Source: Atribacteria bacterium SCGC AAA255-N14
Lineage (GTDB): Bacteria; Atribacterota; JS1; SB-45; 34-128
Reading direction: 5' to 3'
Assembly: GCA_000405345.1 (NCBI GenBank)
Contig: ASPC01000114.1
Span: 1-11,500, forward strand
DNA length: 11,500 bases
Each line of letters begins with the position of its first letter. Within the stretch, counting starts at the first letter, position 1. Position numbers and translations under genes: made by a program. Of the stretch, positions 6,360 through 11,500 are shown in pieces. The notes beneath the pieces are model-generated. The model was given only the letters and a program-made list of their open reading frames with translations, did not search any database and was not told where the DNA came from.

Positions 6360-8507
6360 TTAAAAAGTTATTACTCTCTTTACGGTTAATACGCTTTTTA
6401 TTTTTTTTATTTTCCTTATTATTTCTTGAAGTTGATCAATATTGTTGATAGAAAGTGTTACATCTATATAAGCAATATTATTTTTATCAGTTATGGCATT
6501 TATGGCACTGACTGTAATTTTAAGGCTGGAAAAAATTAACAAAATATCGGAAACTAAATTTGGGCGGTCATCAGCAACTATTTTTACTTTTAGCGGATAA
6601 AACAGCTCTTCTGTCTTTATCCATTCTACTTTGACCAACCGATCTTTTTCAGCAGAAATAAAATCTACATTAGAACAGTTTACCTTATGTATGGATACAC
6701 CTCTCCCCCTGGTAATATAACCAATTATTTTATCACCGGGAACGGGATTACAACATCGAGAAAATCTTATCATCATATCATTGATTCCTTGAACTCTTAT
6801 TCCTTGATCGATTCTTTTTTTTGTTTTAACCAAGGGAATAATTGGAAAGATTCTTTCTTGGGGGATTATTTTAGATAAAACCTGATAAGCGGTTAATTTA
6901 CCGTACCCAATATTTTCAAACATTGATTCTGGTTCGGTAAAACCTAATTCAATACTCACTTCTTTTAACTTTTTAGTAAGCTCAAGAGAGGATTCAATCT
7001 TGTATTTTTCCATCTCTTTTTCAAAATATTCTTTCCCTTTTTGAATATTCTCTTCCCGCATCTCCTTTTTAAACCAGATTCTAATCCTATTTTTTGCCCC
7101 TGATGTCTTGGCAATTTTTAGCCAATCTCTACTGGGCCCCCGGCTTGATTTAGAAGTTAATATCTCTACAATATCTCCGCTCTTCAATTTAAAATCTAAA
7201 GGGACTATCTTTTTGTTAGCTTTAGCCCCCACACATCTATGACCTACATCTGTATGAATAAGATAGGCAAAGTCTATAGGGGTGGAACCTGAAGGCAATA
7301 TCTTTACATCACCCTTGGGAGTAAAAGTAAAAACTTCATCCTGAAAAAGGCCTATTTTTAAGTTTTCCATAAATTCTTTAGGATCTTTCAAATCTTTCTG
7401 CCATTCTAATATCTGCCTCAACCAGGAAAGTCTCTCTTCTAATTTCTTATCCTTTTTTAAATCAACTTTTTCCTTATATTTCCAATGAGCAGCTATTCCA
7501 TATTCAGCAGTTTTATGCATCTCCCCGGTGCGAATTTGTATTTCTAAAGGCTCACCCTTAGGGGTAATTACTGTAGTATGCAAAGACTGATACATGTTTG
7601 ATTTAGGCATAGCAATATAGTCTTTAAATCTACCAGGCATGGGTTTCCAAATTGAATGTAATAACCCCAAAACCGCATAACAATCCCTGACAGAGTTGCA
7701 AATTACCCTAATTGCAATTAAATCATATATCTGGAAAAAATCTTTTCCCCCTTTTTCCATCTTTTTATAAATGCTATAAATATTTTTCGGGCGACCTTGA
7801 ATTTCCGCCTTTATTTTTACTTTTTCTATCTCTTCTTTTATAATCTCCTTAATTGATTCGACATAATTTTCTCTTTCCAGGCGATTTTTTGCAATTCTGT
7901 TAACTACCTCTCTATATTTTATTGGCTCTAAATAACGCAGAGAAAGGTCTTCTAGCTCCCACCGAACCCTGGAAATACCTAACCTATTGGCGATAGGTAC
8001 ATAAATTTCCAGTGTTTCCTGAGCTATTTTTACTCTCTTGTGGGGTGGTACATATTGTAGGGTTCTCATGTTATTCAAGCGGTCTGCCAATTTTATTAAA
8101 ATAACTCTTACATCTTCTGCCATAGCCAAAAACATTTTACGAAAATTTTCAGCTTGCTGCTCTTCTCGCGTTTTAAAAGAAATTTTACTTAATTTGGTAA
8201 CACCGTTAACCAACATTGCTATTTCTTCGCCAAACTCTTCTTCAATGGAAGATAATGAGGTATCGGTATCTTCTACTATGTCATGCAAAATCCCCGCTGC
8301 AATAGTAATTACATCAAGCTCCAAATTAGCTAATATTTTAGCTACTTCTAAAAGATGTGAGGTGTAAGGTGCTCCGGAATACCTCTTTTGTTTCTGATGG
8401 GCTTTTGCAGAATATCTATAGGCTTTTTTTACCAAGTCCAAATCAGCTTGAGGGGCATATTGTGGTATTTTTTTTAAAATATATCTTATTAAAGTTAATT
8501 GAGAAAT
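6360..8507 (-). CDS. rel: Bifunctional (p)ppGpp synthetase/hydrolase, RelA/SpoT family
   Basis: The enzyme makes and degrades the alarmone (p)ppGpp. Numbered from the TTG at 8441 (693 residues), it has an HD hydrolase domain with ILHDIVEDT at 51-59, a synthetase domain with GRFKDYIAMPK at 270-280 and YQSLHTTV at 284-291, a TGS domain at about 368-428, a zinc-finger-type segment SRCCNPVPGD at 561-570, and a C-terminal ACT domain at about 615-690. The RFKD motif is the form seen in bifunctional Rel/SpoT rather than synthetase-only RelA. Both active sites look intact. No ATG, GTG or TTG lies upstream of 8441 in this frame, but family-like sequence (ILKKIPQYAPQADLDLVKKA) extends about 20 residues further up. 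I place the start at ATT 8505-8507, 4 bases after AAGGTGG, giving 715 residues. The TTG has no ribosome binding site. The start is inferred. Confidence 0.95.
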   Translation of the reverse strand: MSQLTLIRYILKKIPQYAPQADLDLVKKAYRYSAKAHQKQKRYSGAPYTSHLLEVAKILANLELDVITIAAGILHDIVEDTDTSLSSIEEEFGEEIAMLVNGVTKLSKISFKTREEQQAENFRKMFLAMAEDVRVILIKLADRLNNMRTLQYVPPHKRVKIAQETLEIYVPIANRLGISRVRWELEDLSLRYLEPIKYREVVNRIAKNRLERENYVESIKEIIKEEIEKVKIKAEIQGRPKNIYSIYKKMEKGGKDFFQIYDLIAIRVICNSVRDCYAVLGLLHSIWKPMPGRFKDYIAMPKSNMYQSLHTTVITPKGEPLEIQIRTGEMHKTAEYGIAAHWKYKEKVDLKKDKKLEERLSWLRQILEWQKDLKDPKEFMENLKIGLFQDEVFTFTPKGDVKILPSGSTPIDFAYLIHTDVGHRCVGAKANKKIVPLDFKLKSGDIVEILTSKSSRGPSRDWLKIAKTSGAKNRIRIWFKKEMREENIQKGKEYFEKEMEKYKIESSLELTKKLKEVSIELGFTEPESMFENIGYGKLTAYQVLSKIIPQERIFPIIPLVKTKKRIDQGIRVQGINDMMIRFSRCCNPVPGDKIIGYITRGRGVSIHKVNCSNVDFISAEKDRLVKVEWIKTEELFYPLKVKIVADDRPNLVSDILLIFSSLKITVSAINAITDKNNIAYIDVTLSINNIDQLQEIIRKIKKIKSVLTVKRVITF

Positions 8508-8519
8508 AACCCCACCTTC
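8505..8519 (-). promoter_or_regulatory. Ribosome binding site and inferred ATT start of rel
   Basis: On the minus strand GAAGGTGG (8512-8519) is followed by GGTT and then an in-frame ATT. If the core is read as AAGG, the spacing is 7 bases. No ATG/GTG/TTG exists in frame between the upstream TAA at 8544-8546 and the TTG at 8441, and the TTG has no purine-rich site before it. AUU is a known rare initiator (infC is the classic example). The call rests on homology and spacing only. Confidence 0.45.
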
Positions 8520-8784
8520 TTTGCTCGAAGTGTAGTTACCTGGTTAGTTAGTTTATTAGTTATCCGGTTTACTGATTAGCAAGTTTTCCAGTTAAAACAC
8601 AGGTTAAAAGTTGCAGGTTTCGAGTTTCCAGAAAGCACGTAGAGGTATATTGTATACTCCAAAAAACTGAAAACTCATAACCAACAACAGATTGATTTTA
8701 TCTAAAAAGGAAAAACTATAAACAAAAAACCAATTTTCTCTCTTGAATTTGTTTTCTTAACCAGCTAACCAAATATGCTATACA
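8508..8784. repeat. Intergenic repeat words between apt and rel
   Basis: This 277-base gap has no gene. It is built of GGTTAGTTAGTT-like and CCAGTTAAAACACAGGTT-like words (8533-8640), an AT-rich middle, and TTAACCAGCTAACCAAATATGC (about 8757-8778) just past the apt stop. The 13-base word AACTAACTAACCA on the minus strand (8541-8553) is repeated exactly on the plus strand at 11213-11225. A weak inverted repeat of AAACAAA/TTTGTTT type lies near 8718-8755, but it is not a convincing terminator. A promoter for rel probably lies here, though none stands out. Confidence 0.65.
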
Positions 8785-9303
8785 CTAACTATATTGTACC
8801 AGAGAAAAAACATCATATCCTTCTAATTTCTCCCGAGGATTTAAAAATTCAAGTTCAATTATAAAGGAAGCACCTATAACCTTTCCTCCTAATTTTTCAA
8901 TTAGTTCAAATACTGCAACAGTGGTACCACCTGTAGCAAGAAGGTCATCAATAACCATAATCTTATCTCCGCTATCTACAGCGTCTTTATGCATTTCCAA
9001 AATACCTTCCCCATATTCTAATTCGTAAGATACCTTCTCCACCTCACTGGGTAGTTTTTCTGGCTTTCTAACAGGCAAAAATCCGATCCCTAATTGATAA
9101 GCCACTGGAGCACCTATAATAAAACCGCGAGCTTCTATTCCTACAATATAATCAATTTGGTATTTACTGCAATGCTTAGTTATCTCATCAATACTGTATT
9201 TGAATGCTTTTTTATCTTTCAACAGAGTAGTAATATCTTTAAATTGGATGCCTTTTACTGGAAAATCCGGAATATTTCTAATTTTTTCTTTTAAATCTAT
9301 CAC
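8785..9303 (-). CDS. apt: Adenine phosphoribosyltransferase
   Basis: The 172-residue enzyme converts adenine and PRPP to AMP and pyrophosphate (purine salvage). It has the standard length and the family marks: IPDFPVKGIQFKDITTLL at 11-28, GIEARGFI at 55-62, VRKPEKLP at 78-85, and the PRPP loop VIDDLLATGGTT at 117-128. The start is a GTG at 9301-9303 with AGGAGG 9 bases upstream. That ribosome binding site overlaps the TAG stop of recJ, so the pair is tightly coupled (13-base gap). Adenine for salvage can come from nucleoside breakdown. The recJ-apt-rel order matches Bacillus and Clostridium chromosomes, although a repeat-rich gap separates apt from rel here. Confidence 0.97.
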   Translation of the reverse strand: MIDLKEKIRNIPDFPVKGIQFKDITTLLKDKKAFKYSIDEITKHCSKYQIDYIVGIEARGFIIGAPVAYQLGIGFLPVRKPEKLPSEVEKVSYELEYGEGILEMHKDAVDSGDKIMVIDDLLATGGTTVAVFELIEKLGGKVIGASFIIELEFLNPREKLEGYDVFSLVQYS

Positions 9304-9316
9304 TTTTATCTGCCTC

Positions 9317-11014
9317 CTAAATAATAGTTTTTATATCTTTTATATTTAATTGAACTTTTTCTGTTCCATTCCACTTATTTAATTCGATATTAAAAGCTAA
9401 ATCTACCACTTTGTTTTCAGAAAATATTTGGTTTCCTATTCTGCTTAATTTAAATCCTATCCCTTCTAATGTTCTGTTCTCTTCCTTAATTCTTATTTTT
9501 AAATGCTCCCTCTTTCCACCAACCAGCCTCCAATCAGATATTATGTTTTTGTAACTACAAAAGACAGGTTGAGGGTTCCCAATTCCAAATGGCTCTAGAA
9601 CACTAATATCTTTTACCAAACCAAAATTAATATCGCTTAGTGAAATCTGAACGTCTATTTTTAATTCTGGACTTATATCATCTTCTTTAATGAAATCTTG
9701 AGATATTTTATTTATCCTTGATTTAAACTCGGGAATTTTATTAGACTCTATAGTGATACCTGCGGCTAACTCATGCCCCCCAAAATTTATTAAAATGTCC
9801 TGGCACGATTCCAAAACGTTATATAAATGAAAACCTTTAATGCTCCTTCCTGAACCTTTTGCTGTCCCATCTTTTTTAGAAATAATAATTGCAGGACGAT
9901 TAAATTCATCTACTAATCTGGAGGCTATTATGCCGATTACCCCCTGATTCCAATTTTCTGATTCAAGAACCAATACTTTATTTCCTTCTTCTTTTACTTG
10001 TATGGAAGCAAATTCCCTGGCTTCTCTTAAAATATTATCTCCAATTTCCCGTCTATGTTTGTTTATTTCACTTAATTTTTGGGATAAATATTTAGCCTTA
10101 TATTCAGAATCAGTTAGCAACAATTCTAAGGCTAATTTAGGGTCGTCTAATCTTCCTGCTGCATTTATTCGGGGAGCAAGAGCAAAATTAACTTCTTTAG
10201 TACCTAAATTACCATAATTTACTCCGCTCTCCATTATTAACGCCTTCAAACCTTCTTTCTTGGTTTGATTAAGTGCCTTTAATCCGTGTTTGATTAAAAT
10301 ACGATTTTCATCGATAAAAGGGACTGAATCAGCAATCGACCCCAATGCAACATAATCAAGCAGACTCCATAAATCATCCTGGTTTTTTTTCAATTTTGAA
10401 TATAGGGCTTGGGCCACTTTAAAACTTACACCCACTCCTGCTAATTCCTTAAAAGGATAATTGGTATCGCATTTGGGGTTTATTATTGCTATTGCAGAAG
10501 GAAGTTCTTTTTGAGGTTGATGATGATCGGTAACTATAACATCTATACCATAATTATTTGCTTCCTCTATTTCAGAAATAGAACTAATTCCACAATCAAC
10601 AGTAATAATTAGTTTGATATTATTTTTAAAAGCAATATCTATGGCCTCTTCATTTAGTCCATATCCCTCCTGAAAGCGATTAGGTATATAGTAGTACAAA
10701 TTGGTGGTAAACTCTCTTAAAATCGTAAACAATAAGGCGACACTGGTTATTCCATCAACATCGTAATCTCCGTAAATCAATATTCTTTCATTGTCGTTTA
10801 TCGCTCTTAGTATTTTGTCAACAGCTTTTTCCATATCTTGGAAGATATAAGGATCTCTCAAGTCTTTAAGATCTGCCTTTAAGAATTTTCTAGCACTTAA
10901 AACTTCCTTTGTTTCTCTGTTTATTAGTAATTGGGCTAAAATTGGAGAGATATTTAATTCTTTGGATAACTCTGATTGTAATTTCTTATCTTCTTTTGAT
11001 ATGTTCCACTCTAT
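9317..11014 (-). CDS. recJ: Single-stranded-DNA-specific 5'-3' exonuclease RecJ
   Basis: RecJ degrades single-stranded DNA from the 5' end in recombination and mismatch or base-excision repair. Counted from the TTG at 10861 (514 residues), the DHH-family motifs are GDYDVDG at 31-37, TVDCG at 87-91 and TDHHQP at 111-116. The DHHA1 region has KGSGRS at 335-340 and NFGGHELAAG at 359-368, and an OB-like domain follows to the end. That TTG cannot be the natural start: 51 more codons upstream are open and give family-like sequence (ELNISPILAQLLINR, then ARKFLKADLKDL just before RDPYIF). The frame contains no ATG/GTG/TTG before the TGA at 11033-11035. I infer initiation at ATA 11012-11014, 10 bases after AAAGGAG, giving 565 residues. 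A one-base indel near 11018 would instead connect it to an ATG at 11036. recJ is coupled to apt by a 13-base gap. Confidence 0.95.
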   Translation of the reverse strand: MEWNISKEDKKLQSELSKELNISPILAQLLINRETKEVLSARKFLKADLKDLRDPYIFQDMEKAVDKILRAINDNERILIYGDYDVDGITSVALLFTILREFTTNLYYYIPNRFQEGYGLNEEAIDIAFKNNIKLIITVDCGISSISEIEEANNYGIDVIVTDHHQPQKELPSAIAIINPKCDTNYPFKELAGVGVSFKVAQALYSKLKKNQDDLWSLLDYVALGSIADSVPFIDENRILIKHGLKALNQTKKEGLKALIMESGVNYGNLGTKEVNFALAPRINAAGRLDDPKLALELLLTDSEYKAKYLSQKLSEINKHRREIGDNILREAREFASIQVKEEGNKVLVLESENWNQGVIGIIASRLVDEFNRPAIIISKKDGTAKGSGRSIKGFHLYNVLESCQDILINFGGHELAAGITIESNKIPEFKSRINKISQDFIKEDDISPELKIDVQISLSDINFGLVKDISVLEPFGIGNPQPVFCSYKNIISDWRLVGGKREHLKIRIKEENRTLEGIGFKLSRIGNQIFSENKVVDLAFNIELNKWNGTEKVQLNIKDIKTII

Positions 11015-11031
11015 TTTATTTGTGCTCCTTT
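11012..11031 (-). promoter_or_regulatory. Ribosome binding site and inferred ATA start of recJ
   Basis: AAAGGAG (11025-11031) is a strong Shine-Dalgarno sequence with no normal start codon in the recJ frame after it. The first plausible initiation codon is ATA (encoding the Ile of IEWNISKE), 10 bases on. An out-of-frame ATG at 11034-11036 overlaps this site and would give only six codons ending at TAA 11016-11018. If one base of the AAATAAAATA run were absent, that ATG would read into recJ as MRKEHKKIEW. Confidence 0.45.
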
Positions 11032-11335
11032 CTCATTTCTCGTATTGCGTGATGCGTATTGCGTATCGCGTAAGAAAAAACTCCAATATGCAAATTTTAG
11101 TTATTTTAATCTTTTTAACTTTTTGTTTTTTACTGGATACGATTCACGAGACACTAGGTACGAATTAGGCTTTTGGCTTCTATCTTCCCTTCCCTAAGCC
11201 AGCTAACTAGGTAACTAACTAACCAACTAACTAATTCTTAGCGAGATACTGAGATATGAATTTATCCTAAATTCTGACTCCTGATTCTGAATTCTGACTT
11301 CTATTTTCTTCACGCGATACTAATATATTTTGAAT
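11015..11335. repeat. Repeat-word-rich intergenic region between secF and recJ
   Basis: These 321 bases carry no credible gene and hold at least four word families: CGTATTGCGT twice (11041-11050 and 11055-11064) followed by CGTATCGCGTA (11062-11072); TACGATTCACGAGACACTAGG-like text (about 11137-11158); TAACTAAC-type tandem words (about 11202-11235); and ATTCTGACT/ATTCTGA words repeated around 11270-11303. A CACGCGATAC word lies near 11311-11320. An open frame on the plus strand here (10962-11168) is chance. I see no terminator after secF. recJ may have its own promoter here, but none is clear. Confidence 0.7.
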
Positions 11336-11500
11336 TTATTTTTTGCCCTTTTTTTCAGTAATTCTAATACCTTTTTGGTGTATCTTAAATATTTTATTCC
11401 ACTCTAATAATAAGGGACTGGCAATAAAAATTGAAGAATAAGTCCCGGCAATCATACCTATAAACAAGGCTAAAGCAAAATCAGAAAGTATATTCCCCCC
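11336..11500 (-). CDS. secF: Protein translocase subunit SecF, C-terminal fragment
   Basis: The minus strand from the window edge to the TAA at 11336-11338 gives 55 codons: GGNILSDFALALFIGMIAGT, then YSSIFIASPLLLEWNKIFK and a lysine-rich tail. The DFALAL...GTYSSIFIASPLLL segment is the hallmark of the last membrane helices of SecF. SecF works with SecD in the membrane, using proton or sodium motive force to help finish SecYEG-dependent protein export. The short basic cytoplasmic tail is normal. The rest of the gene, and presumably secD before it, lies beyond the window. The secD-secF-recJ-apt-rel order is shared with many Firmicutes. Confidence 0.93.
   Translation of the reverse strand, partial: GGNILSDFALALFIGMIAGTYSSIFIASPLLLEWNKIFKIHQKGIRITEKKGKK

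Noticed and set aside
8439..8441. TTG as the start of rel
   Set aside because: It has no ribosome binding site, and Rel-like sequence continues upstream for about 20 residues. It remains the fallback if ATT is wrong.
10859..10861. TTG as the start of recJ
   Set aside because: It has no ribosome binding site and would remove about 50 family-like residues before RDPYIF.
10962..11168. A 68-codon plus-strand open frame across the recJ start and the secF-recJ gap
   Set aside because: It overlaps the recJ 5' end and repeat words, has no ribosome binding site and no family resemblance.

Overview
The window reads as one AT-rich bacterial chromosome segment with every credible gene on the minus strand. 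Strong AGGAGG-type ribosome binding sites, a long-form hibernation factor, a bifunctional Rel, and the order secF-recJ-apt-rel-dtd point to a Firmicutes-like (Clostridia-like) lineage or an uncultured candidate phylum with similar gene order, such as Atribacterota. This placement is inference, because no rRNA or other phylogenetic marker was compared. Intergenic DNA is unusually rich in short degenerate repeat words, which I associate from memory with genomes of uncultured bacteria.

Layout in the direction of transcription (high to low coordinates): the 3' end of secF (11336-11500); a 321-base repeat-rich gap; recJ (start judged to be an ATA near 11014) followed 13 bases later by apt; a repeat-rich gap (8508-8784); rel (start judged to be an ATT near 8507), dtd, a glycerophosphodiester phosphodiesterase with a large insertion, and a glyoxalase-II-like metallo-hydrolase; a short repeat-bearing gap; ahcY; a 454-base repeat-rich gap; comF; a GC-rich, strongly structured element of about 229 bases bounded by a 15-base inverted repeat (1231-1459), interpreted as a raiA-motif noncoding RNA; hpf/raiA; and the 5' part of a conserved hypothetical gene that runs off the window at base 1.

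How the genes fit together: rel (ppGpp synthesis and hydrolysis) and hpf/raiA (100S ribosome dimer formation), with the raiA-type RNA just upstream of hpf, form a stress and growth-arrest theme. Dtd removes D-amino acids from mischarged tRNA, apt salvages adenine, ahcY clears S-adenosylhomocysteine, recJ and comF belong to DNA repair and DNA-uptake families, and secF belongs to protein export. Most of these are core housekeeping genes. The points that stand out are the raiA-type RNA with a candidate promoter inside the end of comF, two operon genes whose homology begins upstream of any ATG/GTG/TTG codon, a repeat-like insertion inside a phosphodiesterase, and repeat words shared between distant intergenic gaps.
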